Below, piece by piece: positions 43,801 to 54,970 of a stretch of DNA of 64,000 nt. Below the pieces are notes generated by a model, which ran no database searches, was not told the origin of the DNA, and saw nothing but the letters and a program-made list of their open reading frames with translations. Source of the DNA: Gordionus sp. m RMFG-2023. Lineage: Eukaryota > Nematomorpha > Gordioida > Chordodea > Parachordodidae. The position numbers and the translations under genes are program-made. Each line of letters begins with the position of its first letter. Position 1 is the stretch's first letter. The DNA is taken from NCBI RefSeq assembly GCF_954871325.1, contig NC_088775.1:93685284-93749283 (forward strand), given 5' to 3'.

Positions 43801-46800
43801 AATCATATTATGCACTTAGACAAAATAAATCATAAATATGTGAGCATATTATATTTTCTAAAATCGGTGAAAATAATAAATATTACTTAAAAAATTCATA
43901 TGTTGGGAATATTATAAAAATTACTTGAAGTACTGTTAATTAGAGTAATTAAGGATAGATATAATATATGAAATAGCACTAACAGATATCTATTGTAAGT
44001 TAACGCTAACCCTAACCTTAATCCTAACCCTAACCCTAACCCTAACCCTAACCCTAACACTAACCCTAACCCTAACCCTAACCCTAACCCTAACCATAAC
44101 CCTAACCCTAACCCTAAACTTAACTCTAACCCTAACCCTAACCCTAATTGCTTGAAATTTCTTCAATCAAAATAAATTTTAAAAAAAGCTAAAATTTTAT
44201 CTGTTTTCCTTATATTTTTTTGAAAAATCATAGAAGATTTTGCACAATTATTATTTGATTTTCACAAAATTATTATTTAATTTTACGAGTTAATAAGACA
44301 TAGATAATTACTACCAAAATCATATTATTAGATAAAATAATTAATAAATATGTCTGAGCATATTATATTTTCTAAAATCGGTGAAAATAATATATATTAC
44401 TTAAAAAATTCATATGTTGGGAATATAGTAAAAATTACTTGAAATACTGTTATTAGAGTAATTAAGGATAGATATAATATTTGAAATAGCACTAACAGAT
44501 ATCTATTGTAAGTTAACACTAACCCTAACCCTAACCCTAACCCTAACCCTAACCCTAACCCTAATTGCTTGAAATTTTTTCAATCAAAATAAATTTTAAA
44601 AAAAGCTAAAAATTTTATCTGTTTTCCTTATATTTTTTTGAAAAATCATAGAAGATTTTGCACAATTATTATTTGATTTTCACAAAATTATTATTTAATT
44701 TTACGAGTTAGTAAGACATAGATAATTACTAACAAAATCATATTATGCACTTAGACAAAATAAATCATAAATATGTGAGCATATTATATTTTCTAAAATC
44801 GGTGAAATAATAAATATTACTTAAAAAATTCATATGTTGGGAATATTATAAAAATTACTTGAAGTACTGTTAATTAGAGTAATTAAGGATAGATATAATA
44901 TATGAAATAGCACTAACAGATATCTATTGTAAGTTAACGCTAACCCTAACCTTAATCCTAACCCTAACCCTAACCCTAACCCTAACACTAACCCTAACCC
45001 TAACCCTAACCCTAACCCTAACCCTAACCCTAACCCTAACCCTAACCATAACCCTAACCCTAACCCTAAACTTAACTCTAACCCTAACCCTAACCCTAAT
45101 TGCTTGAAATTTCTTCAATCAAAATAAATTTTAAAAAAAGCTAAAAATTTTATCTGTTTTCCTTATATTTTTTTGAAAAATCATAGAAGATTTTGCACAA
45201 TTATTATTTGATTTTCACAAAATTATTATTTAATTTTACGAGTTAATAAGACATAGATAATTACTACCAAAATCATATTATGCACTTAGATAAAATAAAT
45301 CATAAATATGTGAGCATATTATATTTTCTAAAATCGGTGAAAATAATAAATATTACTTAAAAAATTCATATGTTGGGAATATTATAAAAATTACTTGAAG
45401 TACTGTTAATTAGAGTAATTAAGGATAGATATAATATATGAAATAGCACTAACAGATATCTATTGTAAGTTAACGCTAACCTTAACCTTAATCCTAACCC
45501 TAACCCTAACCCTAACACTAACCCTAACCCTAACCCTAACCCTAACCCTAACCCTAACCCTAACCATAACCCTAACCCTAACCCTAACCCTAATTGCTTG
45601 AAATTTCTTCAATCAAAATAAATTTTAAAAAAAGCTAAAAATTTTATCTGTTTTCCTTATATTTTTTTGAAAAATCATAGAAGATTTTGCACAATTATTA
45701 TTTGATTTTCACAAAATTATTATTTAATTTTACGAGTTAGTAAGACATAGATAATTACTACCAAAATCATATTATGCACTTAGATAAAATAATTCATAAA
45801 TATGTGAGCATATTATATTTTCTAAAATCGGTGAAAATAATAAATATTACTTAAAAAATTCATATGTTGGGAATATAATAAAAATTACTTGAAATACTGT
45901 TAATTAGAGTAATTAAGGATAGATATAATATATGAAATAGCACTAACAGATATCTATTGTAAGTTAACGCTAACCCTAACCCTAATCCTAACCCTAACCC
46001 TAACCCTAACCATAACACTAACCTTAACCCTAACCCTAACCCTAACCCTAACCCTAACCCTAACCCTAACCATAACCCTAACCCTAACCCTAACCTTAAC
46101 TCTAACCCTAACCCTAACCCTAACACGAACCCTAACCCTAACCCTAACCCTAACCTTAACCCTAACCCTAACCCTAACCCTAAATGCTTGAAATTTCTTC
46201 AATCAAAATAAATTTTAAAAAAAGCTAAAAATTTTATCTGTTTTCCTTATATTTTTTTGAAAAATCATAGAAGATTTTGCACATTTATTATTTGATTTTC
46301 ACAAAATTATTATTTAATTTTACGAGTTAGTAAGACATAGATAATTACTACCAAAATCATATTATGCACTTAGATAAAATAAATCATAATTATGTGAGCA
46401 TATTATATTTTCTAAAATCGGTGAAAATAATAAATATTACTTAAAAAATTCATATGTTGGGAATATTATAAAAATTACTTGAAGTACTGTTAATTAGAGT
46501 AATTAAGGATAGATATAATATATGAAATAGCACTAACAGATATCTATTGTAAGTTAACGTTAACCTTAACCTTAATCCTAACCCTAACCCTAACACTAAC
46601 CCTAACCCTAACCCTAACCCTAACCCTAACCCTAACCCTAACCATAACCCTAACCCTAACCCTAACCCTAACCCTAACCCTAACCTTAACTCTAACCCTA
46701 ACCCTAACCCTAACCCTAATTGCTTGAAATTTCTTCAATCAAAATAAATTTTAAAAAAAGCTAAAAATTTTATCTGTTTTCCTTATATTTTTTTGAAAAA

Positions 46801-49800
46801 TCATAGAAGATTTTGCACAATTATTATTTGATTTTCACAAAATTATTATTTAATTTTACGAGTTAATAAGACATAGATAATTACTACCAAAATCATATTA
46901 TGCACTTAGATAAAATAAATCATAAATATGTGAGCTTATTATATTTTCTAAAATCGGTGAAAATAATAAATATTACTTAAAAAATTCATATGTTGGGAAT
47001 ATTATAAAAATTACTTGAAGTACTGTTAATTAGAGTAATTAAGGATAGATATAATATATGAAATAGCACTAACAGATATCTATTGTAAGTTAACGCTAAC
47101 CCTAACCTTAATCCTAACCCTAACCCTAACCCTAACCCTAACCCTAACACTAACCCTAACCCTAACCCTAACCCTAACCCTAACCATAACCCTAACCCTA
47201 ACCCTAAACTTAACTCTAACCCTAACCCTAACCCTAATTGCTTGAAATTTCTTCAATCAAAATAAATTTTAAAAAAAGCTAAAATTTTATCTGTTTTCCT
47301 TATATTTTTTTGAAAAATCATAGAAGATTTTGCACAATTATTATTTGATTTTCACAAAATTATTATTTAATTTTACGAGTTAATAAGACATAGATAATTA
47401 CTACCAAAATCATATTATTCACTTAGATAAAATAATTAATAAATATGTCTGAGCATATTATATTTTCTAAAATCGGTGAAAATAATATATATTACTTAAA
47501 AAATTCATATGTTGGGAATATAGTAAAAATTACTTGAAATACTGTTATTAGAGTAATTAAGGATAGATATAATATTTGAAATAGCACTAACAGATATCTA
47601 TTGTAAGTTAACGCTAACCCTAACCTTAATCCTAACCCTAACCCTAACCCTAACCCTAACCCTAACACTAACCCTAACCCTAACCCTAACCCTAACCCTA
47701 ACCCTAACCCTAACCCTAACCCTAACCATAACCCTAACCCTAACCCTAAACTTAACTCTAACCCTAACCCTAACCCTAATTGCTTGAAATTTCTTCAATC
47801 AAAATAAATTTTAAAAAAAGCTAAAAATTTTATCTGTTTTCCTTATATTTTTTTGAAAAATCATAGAAGATTTTGCACAATTATTATTTGATTTTCACAA
47901 AATTATTATTTAATTTTACGAGTTAATAAGACATAGATAATTACTACCAAAATCATATTATTCACTTAGATAAAATAATTAATAAATATGTCTGAGCATA
48001 TTATATTTTCTAAAATCGGTGAAAATAATATATATTACTTAAAAAATTCATATGTTGGGAATATAGTAAAAATTACTTGAAATACTGTTATTAGAGTAAT
48101 TAAGGATAGATATAATATTTGAAATAGCACTAACAGATATCTATTGTAAGTTAACGCTAACCCTAACCTTAATCCTAACCCTAACCCTAACCCTAACCCT
48201 AACCCTAACACTAACCCTAACCCTAACCCTAACCCTAACCCTAACCCTAACCCTAACCCTAACCCTAACCCTAACCATAACCCTAACCCTAACCCTAAAC
48301 TTAACTCTAACCCTAACCCTAACCCTAATTGCTTGAAATTTTTTCAATCAAAATAAATTTTAAAAAAAGCTAAAAATTTTATCTGTTTTCCTTATATTTT
48401 TTTGAAAAATCATAGAAGATTTTGCACAATTATTATTTGATTTTCACAAAATTATTATTTAATTTTACGAGTTAGTAAGACATAGATAATTACTAACAAA
48501 ATCATATTATGCACTTAGACAAAATAAATCATAAATATGTGAGCATATTATATTTTCTAAAATCGGTGAAAATAATAAATATTACTTAAAAAATTCATAT
48601 GTTGGGAATATTATAAAAATTACTTGAAGTACTGTTAATTAGAGTAATTAAGGATAGATATAATATATTAAATAGCACTAACAGATATCTATTGTAAGTT
48701 AACGCTAACCCTAACCTTAATCCTAACCCTAACCCTAACCCTAACCCTAACCCTAACACTAACCCTAACCCTAACCCTAACCCTAACCCTAACCCTAACC
48801 CTAACCCTAACCATAACCCTAACCCTAACCCTAAACTTAACTCTAACCCTAACCCTAACCCTAATTGCTTGAAATTTCTTCAATCAAAATAAATTTTAAA
48901 AAAAGCTAAAAATTTTATCTGTTTTCCTTATATTTTTTTGAAAAATCATAGAAGATTTTGCACAATTATTATTTGATTTTCACAAAATTATTATTTAATT
49001 TTACGAGTTAATAAGACATAGATAATTACTACCAAAATCATATTATGCACTTAGATAAAATAAATCATAAATATGTGAGCATATTATATTTTCTAAAATC
49101 GGTGAAAATAATAAATATTACTTAAAAAATTCATATGTTGGGAATATTATAAAAATTACTTGAAGTACTGTTAATTAGAGTAATTAAGGATAGATATAAT
49201 ATATGAAATAGCACTAACAGATATCTATTGTAAGTTAACGCTAACCTTAACCTTAATCCTAACCCTAACCCTAACCCTAACACTAACCCTAACCCTAACC
49301 CTAACCCTAACCCTAACCCTAACCCTAACCATAACCCTAACCCTAACCCTAACCCTAATTGCTTGAAATTTCTTCAATCAAAATAAATTTTAAAAAAAGC
49401 TAAAAATTTTATCTGTTTTCCTTATATTTTTTTGAAAAATCATAGAAGAATTTGCACAATTATTATTTGATTTTCACAAAATTATTATTTAATTTTACGA
49501 GTTAATAAGACATAGATAATTACTACCAAAATCATATTATGCACTTAGATAAAATAAATCATAAATATGTGAGCATATTATATTTTCTAAAATCGGTGAA
49601 AATAATAAATATTACTTAAAAAATACATATGTTGGGAATATAATAAAAATTACTTGAAATACTGTTAATTAGAGTAATTAAGGATAGATATAATATATGA
49701 AATAGCACTAACAGATATCTATTGTAAGTTAACGCTAACCCTAACCTTAATCCTAACCCTAACCCTAACTCTAACCCTAACCCTAACACTAACCTTAACC

Positions 49801-51409
49801 CTAACCCTAACCCTAACCCTAACCATAACCCTAACCCTAACCCTAACCTTAACTCTAACCCTAACCCTAACCCTAATTGCTTGAAATTTCTTCAATCAAA
49901 ATAAATTTTAAAAAAAGCTAAAAATTTTATCTGTTTTCCTTATATTTTTTTGAAAAATCATAGAAGAATTTGCACAATTATTATTTGATTTTCACAAAAT
50001 TATTATTTAATTTTACGAGTTAATAAGACATAGATAATTACTACCAAAATCATATTATGCACTTAGATAAAATAAATCATAAATATGTGAGCATATTATA
50101 TTTTCTAAAATCGGTGAAAATAATAAATATTACTTAAAAAATTCATATGTTGGGAATATTATAAAAATTACTTGAAGTACTGTTAATTAGAGTAATTAAG
50201 GATAGATATAATATATGAAATAGCACTAACAGATATCTATTGTAAGTTAACACTAACCCTAACCCTAATCCTAAACCTAACCCTAACCCTAACCATAACC
50301 ATAACCCTAACCCTAACCCTAACCCTAACCCTAACCCTAACCTTAATCCTAACCCTAACCCTAACCCTAACACTAACCCTAACCCTAACCCTATCCCTAA
50401 CCTTAACCCTTACCCTAACCCTAACCCTAAATGCTTGAAATTTCTTCAATCAAAATAAATTTTAAAAAAAGCTAAAAATTTTATCTGTTTTCCTTATATT
50501 TTTTTGAAAAATCATAGAAGATTTTGCACAATTATTATTTGATTTTCACAAAATTATTATTTAATTTTACGAGTTAGTAAGACATAGATAATTACTACCA
50601 AAATCATATTATGCACTTAGACAAAATAAATCATAAATATGTGAGCATATTATATTTTCTAAAATCGGTGAAAATAATAAATATTACTTAAAAAATTCAT
50701 ATGTTGGGAATATAGTAAAAATTACTTGAAGTACTGTTAATTAGAGTAATTAAGGATAGATATAATATATGAAATAGCACTAACAGATATCTATTGTAAG
50801 TTAACACTAACCCTAACCCTAATCCTAACCCTAACCCTAACCCTAACCCTAACCCTAACCATAACCATAACCCTAACGTTAACCCTAACCCTAACCCTAA
50901 CCTTAACTCTAACCCTAACCCTAACCCTAATTGCTTGAAATTTCTTCAATCAAAATAAATTTTAAAAAAAGCTAAAAATTATATCTGTTTTCCTTATATT
51001 TTTTTGAAAAATCATAGAAGATTTTGCACAATTATTATTTGATTTTCACAAAATTATTATTTAATTTTACGAGTTAGTAAGACATAGATAATTACTACCA
51101 AAATCATATTATGCACTTAGATAAAATAAATCATAAATATGTGAGCATATTATATTTTCTAAAATCGCTGAAAATAATAAATATTACTTAAAAAATTCAT
51201 ATGTTGGGAATATAGTAAAAATTACTTGAAATACTGTTATTAGAGTAATTAAGGATAGATATAATATTTGAAATAGCACTAACAGATATCTATTGTAAGT
51301 TAACACTAACCCTAACCCTAACTCTAACCCTAACCCTAACCCTAACCCTAACCCTAACCCTAACCTTAACCCTAACCCTAACCCTAACCCCTAACCTTAA
51401 CCCTAACCC
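40391..51409 (+). repeat. Satellite section 5, spacers 80-99, and inner end
   Basis: Spacers begin near 40849, 41396, 41933, 42520, 43048, 43632, 44151, 44568, 45102, 45596, 46188, 46721, 47240, 47781, 48330, 48866, 49362, 49877, 50431 and 50932. Degeneration rises slightly toward the inner end: the otherwise constant ATCGGTGAAAA core reads ATCGCTGAAAA near 51,168, and the last tract (about 51,305-51,409) contains off-register CCCCTAA. No spacer follows that last tract. Confidence 0.92.
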
Positions 51410-51704
51410 GTTTGTAAAAATGTAACTAGTAACTGTAACTAGTTATGTTTTTGCCAATGTAACTAGTAACTGTAATTAGTAATGTTTCAAAAGTAACTTT
51501 TAACATCACTAATTTTAATTCAGTTACAAAATAATACCTAGTTATAAGATAATTCCTACTATTAATCCTATACATTAATTACCTTATTTATATAATCGAC
51601 AGTTTATACCGCACGATAGTCTAAGAGGGGATTTATAAGTTATTTTAAAAAAATACGGTTTTAGTATCTGAGTGTAATTATTTTAAAAAGTGACTTTTAA
51701 AATG
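51410..51704. other. Inner edge of the satellite: non-coding AT-rich DNA
   Basis: First sequence inside the satellite. It begins at the abrupt end of the last hexamer tract and contains the 31-base direct repeat annotated separately. The rest is AT-rich, with one less AT-rich patch near 51,600-51,640 (CGACAGTTTATACCGCACGA). I see no gene, RNA or complete element. Confidence 0.6.
51420..51487 (+). repeat. 31-base direct repeat, period 37, rich in TAACTAGTAACTG
   Basis: Copies at 51,420-51,450 and 51,457-51,487 share ATGTAACTAGTAACTGTAA and differ at two positions. Dense short motifs of this sort often sit just inside the ends of hAT-type transposons, but I found no matching opposite end, so the nature of the repeat is open. 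Confidence 0.8.
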
Positions 51705-51874
51705 ATCATGAAATTTATACTACTATAGTAATTATGTCAGTTAAATAAATTCTCTAATTAAAAAATTATTAATTTATCTATTTTTGAATTTGACTAGACA
51801 AAAACATTAAATGATATCTATAAACATTAATGTGAAAACAATTTTAAATAATAATTATGTTGTCATGTAATTTA

Positions 51875-52263
51875 TTATGATTTAATCTTCAGCTCATAGT
51901 CAAGCTGTTTTTTAATGTCTGTTGTGTTATGTTTGTGATATTTACTATTCAACAAATCGTTTGAACTGTGTAAACAAATTTCTTTTTGTATAGATTTAAT
52001 TTTTTTTTCTGCCAGATGAGTTGCTACTGCTGCTACACTTTGACGATGTTTGCTTGATGCTTTTTTTAGTTTTTATGATATTACTTGATCCATTAGAAAG
52101 TTTTTCATTTCCTTGGTATTTGATCTCCAAATTATTTTTTATCGTTATATTATTCTCATCTTTTTGTAATTTCATCTTAACTTCGTTAGTAATAGTATGG
52201 AAATTATTTTTCCCAATGTTGGAATAAGTTGATGATGATGATATATTATAATAGTTCTTCCAT
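51875..52263 (-). pseudogene. Left-arm copy of the unrecognised coding sequence, disrupted
   Basis: On the minus strand an ATG at 52,263 corresponds to the start of the right-arm copy, but its frame closes after five codons. The homologous segments (SNIGKNNF, KDENNITIK, YQGNEKLSNGS) lie in another frame. The last part, from about 52,072 to the stop at 51,875, is open and reads AEKKIKSIQKEI, LLNSKY and TTDIKKQLDYELK. It lies head to head with the right-arm copy, with about 380 bases between the two ATGs. It looks like a pseudogene of unknown family. Confidence 0.5.
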
Positions 52264-52319
52264 ATTTAATTTTTTTTATAAATTTTAAATTATTATTAAT
52301 AAAGTAAATAATTTTCTTT

Positions 52320-52587
52320 CCGTAATCTGAGAGAAAGCCAATTCCTTAGACCAATGTTGTCTAAATGAAGTAACTCTAACTAAAGAAGAAAAAAGATAAA
52401 TGCATAAAAATTGTTCTAATTTTTTTATGTCAAGATTTAGCCATCGATTTATTTGCAACTGTATTAATTACTTTGTTCACAATAATTTACAAATTACAAA
52501 AAAATTAAAAAAATGGAAAAAGAAAATTCGTACATAATTGAAAAAAGTAACATTTTATTATCCCCGAATAGTTATATGAATGTTCAC
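52320..52587. other. Unmatched centre of the inverted duplication
   Basis: AT-rich DNA between the arms with no frame of note. If the head-to-head copies were ever transcribed, their promoters would lie here or in the inner arm ends. I see no clear promoter element. Confidence 0.5.
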
Positions 52588-52641
52588 AAGAAAATTATTT
52601 ACCTTATTAATAATAATTTCAAATTTATAAAAAAGTAAAAT

Positions 52642-53038
52642 ATGGAAAACGATTTATTTAATAAAAATAATTTATCATTTTCAACTAATTCCAACATTGG
52701 TCAAAATAATCTTCATAAAATTTCTAATGAACTTACCATCATGTTTCAAAATGATGAGAATAATATAACTATAAAATGTATTATTGACATCAAAAACCAA
52801 GGAAATGAAAAGCATTCTAACGGATCAAATCAGATCACCAAAACTAAAAAGACAACAAACATCATCAAAGTATTATCAGTAGTAGAAACTCATCTGGCAG
52901 AAAAAAATTAAATCTATACAAAAAGAAATTTCTTTACACAGATCAAACGATTTGTTGAATAGTAAATATCTTAAAAATAACACAACAGACATTAAAAAAC
53001 AGCTTAACAATGAGCTGAAGAAAACATCTAAATCATAA
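52642..53038 (+). CDS. Unrecognised small coding sequence, right-arm copy (possibly broken)
   Basis: An ATG at 52,642 opens an 89-residue frame that stops at 52,911. It is rich in Asn, Lys, Ile and Ser, starts MENDLFNKNNLSFSTNSN and contains the segment NDENNITIK. Similarity to the left-arm copy continues in a neighbouring frame to a stop at about 53,038, where a Lys/Asn-rich segment with LLNSKY and TTDIKKQL is found. The two arms differ in the length of an A run near 52,905, so one or both copies are frame-damaged. There is no membrane segment, signal peptide or known motif. I do not recognise the family. Better conservation of protein-like segments than of flanks hints at a once-functional gene. 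Confidence 0.45.
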
Positions 53039-53302
53039 TTACATGACAAACATAATTATTATTTAAAATTGTTTTCACATAAATGTTTATTGATATCATT
53101 TAATAATGTTTTTGTACTCTAGATATATTCAAAAATAAATAATTTATTACTCTATTAATAAATTTTTTATCTAGTGAAGATTTTATTTAGCTGACATCAA
53201 CTAATTTTAGTATAAATTTCATAATAAAACAACAGTTTTGCTGTAGCCATTCGATTAAATGTAACAACCTCAGTTCATATAAATGCCAGTAAGTCAAACT
53301 GG

Positions 53303-53747
53303 TCGTCATTTCCTCCAATGCATCTCTAGCAGTGGACGCTCAATCCGGCGTAACAGGTGTAAAGCTCTTATGAAACGAGCTTTACAGTCAGCAGGCTCTC
53401 CTGCCACTTACGGATGGAAGACAACCCGATGGAATTACACAAATTCCTTGGGAGAATGACCGACTTAGCGTGGGATTTCTCCTGCGTTGACCCCCTCTCA
53501 CCCTCCAGCATCAATAAAAACATTTTAAAATACACCGAAGATTTTAAAACAAATAAATATGTGGATACCAGATGAGTATAAATTTGTACCAGTTGTCACG
53601 ACAACCTTAATATCTCTTGGAAGTCAGGCTTTTAGCCTAATTAAAAAGATTGGCAAAACCTTAAGAACAAAATCAGGAGACCCAAAAGAAGGCGTCTACT
53701 TACGTCAACGCATAGGAATTCAGATTAAAAAATACCGATTAATCTAG
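53303..53747 (+). mobile_element. LINE 3' fragment 1 (R2-like restriction-type endonuclease tail), truncated
   Basis: Minus the reverse transcriptase, this is the last part of a non-LTR retrotransposon ORF. Across shifting frames one can read: a Cys-His region (RHFLQCISSSGR), the arginine-rich RRNRCKALMKRALQSAG segment matching the RHN motif of REL-type nucleases, DGRQPDGITQIPW (the PD of the PD-(D/E)XK motif), DFSCVDPLSPSS, and then a clean 62-residue C-terminal frame (53,559-53,747) with FVPVVTTTLISLGSQAF and GDPKEGVYLRQR. At least three frame changes are needed, so it is dead. The family usually inserts 5'-truncated copies, as here. Sequence similarity is to the fragments at 58.4, 59.7 and 63.5 kb. 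Confidence 0.8.
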
Positions 53748-54120
53748 ATTTTCTTCTTCTTCCCTAAATTATTTAAAATCCCCCCCCCTTTTTCCTCGTA
53801 TAATCATTTGTACTAATTATATTTCCAATATTATACTTTGTATTATGAAGTCGTTAATTGTTAAATTTGGTAAATTTCTATAATTGTTAAATTATATATT
53901 TTTCTTAAATTCCGTTATGTACAACAAAAATTACTTATATTTTATTGTAATTATATATATTTATTATTTTTATAAATACAGTATTTTTTTTTAAATGTAT
54001 ATTTACGCGAAATTAAATATTTTAATATACTAGATTTAATATATTTTTAAGTTGTACATGTAAACTATTTGTATATATACTTTTATATTTGTATGCCTAA
54101 TAAAAAATTTTAAAAAGAAT
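53748..54120. other. AT-rich intergenic stretch, no gene seen
   Basis: After the LINE stop come a run of nine C (about 53,780-53,788) and then extremely AT-rich sequence with homopolymer runs. No frame, RNA or repeat pair was recognised. Confidence 0.6.
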
Positions 54121-54169
54121 GATAATATATTATATTTTATTTTTTTTAATATAATTCCGTTAATAAAAA

Positions 54170-54376
54170 ATATCTTTATAATGAAATTTAACAATTTTTT
54201 AATAATTTACTTTCATAATTTAAAAAAATTATTAAGCATTACTTGCTCATATAAAAATTGAAAATACAATCTTTATAATGAAATTTAACAATTTTTTAAT
54301 ACACTTTCATAATTTAAATAAATTATTAAGCATTACTCAAATTGAAAATTTTAATATTTATAATGAAATTTATCAA
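54170..54376 (+). repeat. Degenerate tandem triplication, period about 86-97 bases
   Basis: TTTATAATGAAATTTA.CAATTTTTTAAT recurs at about 54,173, 54,270 and 54,356, with TTTCATAATTTAA and TTATTAAGCATTACT following the first two. The second copy is about 11 bases shorter than the first and the third is cut short. Confidence 0.75.
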
Positions 54377-54437
54377 TTTTTTAATATTTTTTAGAAGCAA
54401 AGCAAATGAAAGAAAATGACTAAGGGAATGTGGTGAG

Positions 54438-54575
54438 GCTGAGGCCTATATCAATATCAAAGGTGATTTGAAAAGAGCAAGAATGGTTCGGAATGATCAT
54501 TCTAATAAATGTAAATGTCATCTAAAGTTAATGCAGATCAGAGAAAAACTTTTCATGAAGTTTTTTGAACCTTAA
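54438..54575 (+). pseudogene. Short coding-like remnant, unknown; perhaps a transposase zinc-finger region
   Basis: A 45-codon open stretch without its own convincing start reads AEAYINIKGDLKRARMVRND and then HSNKCKCHLKLMQIREKL before a stop at about 54,573-54,575. Codon composition is less AT-rich than the surroundings, which is why it stands out. The spacing of Cys and His is faintly like FLYWCH-type fingers of MULE transposases, but that is a guess. Neighbouring frames hold a few further short open pieces up to about 54,720. Confidence 0.25.
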
Positions 54576-54962
54576 CTGATGAAGCTAAGGGATCTTTCTA
54601 TAGCAAATTTATTATTAGGTTTCCATGTAAAGAAATCATTTTTTGTAATTTTTTTTATGTTTACTGGTTTACGTCCAGTGTACCGATGTGTAAAAAAGTG
54701 ATTAAATATTTGAATCATTTATATGGTTTAAGATAAATATATTTTAAAACATATATCATATTTAAATTGCGGTACAATATTTTTCGAATATAATTTTTGG
54801 CAAAATAATATCTGTAGCATCTCTTGATATATAATTGACATTTATAGACGTTCTTCAATTAATTTCGAATAAGAAATAAAAGCATTTTATAATTCTTTGT
54901 TCCTGATCATACGATCTGATAATTTATTGATATAAATTTTGAGCAAATAAAAAATTGTGTTG

Positions 54963-54970
54963 GTTTAGAG
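54963..54970 (+). repeat. Target-site duplication of the hAT element, left
   Basis: GTTTAGAG, identical to 56,202-56,209. The wider identity (TGGTTTAGAG) includes the last element base on the right side. Confidence 0.85.

Larger units (their letters stand above)
1..51409 (+). repeat. Subtelomeric satellite: telomeric tracts alternating with AT-rich spacers (about 99 units)
   Basis: One uninterrupted head-to-tail array. Each unit is a CCCTAA tract followed by a spacer of about 365 bases that starts TGCTTGAAATTT and ends with GATATCTATTGTAAGTTAAC just before the next tract. I counted 99 spacers and 100 tracts; unit length runs from about 400 to 660 bases, and most of the variation is in tract length. 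All tracts read CCCTAA on the + strand, the orientation expected when the chromosome end lies to the left. The window opens inside a unit, so the array continues upstream, and no pure terminal telomere is seen. On the right the array stops cleanly inside a tract at 51,409. Spacers fall into subfamilies with linked diagnostic bases, for example AATTAATAAATATGTCTGAG versus AAATCATAAATATGTGAG. No gene is apparent. Organisation resembles telomere-associated sequences known from several eukaryotes; any function is inference. Confidence 0.97.
51705..53225. repeat. Large imperfect inverted duplication (arms about 615 and 638 bases)
   Basis: The left arm (51,705-52,319) reads as the reverse complement of the right arm (52,588-53,225) with scattered mismatches and small indels, around three quarters or more identical by eye; a 268-base unmatched loop separates them. 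Matching landmarks include ATGAAATTTATACT at the outer ends, AAACGATTTGTTGAATAGTA (right arm) against ACTATTCAACAAATCGTTTG (left arm), and AAATAATTTTCTT at the inner ends. Each arm carries a copy of the same coding-like sequence, placed head to head. A folded-back duplication or a terminal-inverted-repeat element would both fit; no target duplication was found. Confidence 0.88.

Noticed and set aside
520-50449. Dozens of open frames across the hexamer tracts (Val-Arg, Leu-Gly, Asn-Pro and Leu-Thr repeat proteins)
   Set aside because: A 6-base repeat without stop codons is open in several frames by construction. Most frames start at TTG, lengths track hexamer number, and there is no sign of selection. 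Not annotated as genes.
1-51409. CRISPR-like or centromeric array
   Set aside because: Repeats and spacers are both conserved between units, the tract is the telomeric hexamer, and orientation fits a chromosome end. Nothing supports either alternative.
52021-52227. 68-residue + strand frame with hydrophobic stretches
   Set aside because: It is antisense to the left-arm copy of the duplicated coding sequence, whose minus-strand reading is supported by the other arm.
53530-53747. Independent 62-residue host gene at 53,559
   Set aside because: Its sequence aligns with the C-terminal end of the LINE fragments at 59.7 and 63.5 kb, so it is the tail of a LINE copy.
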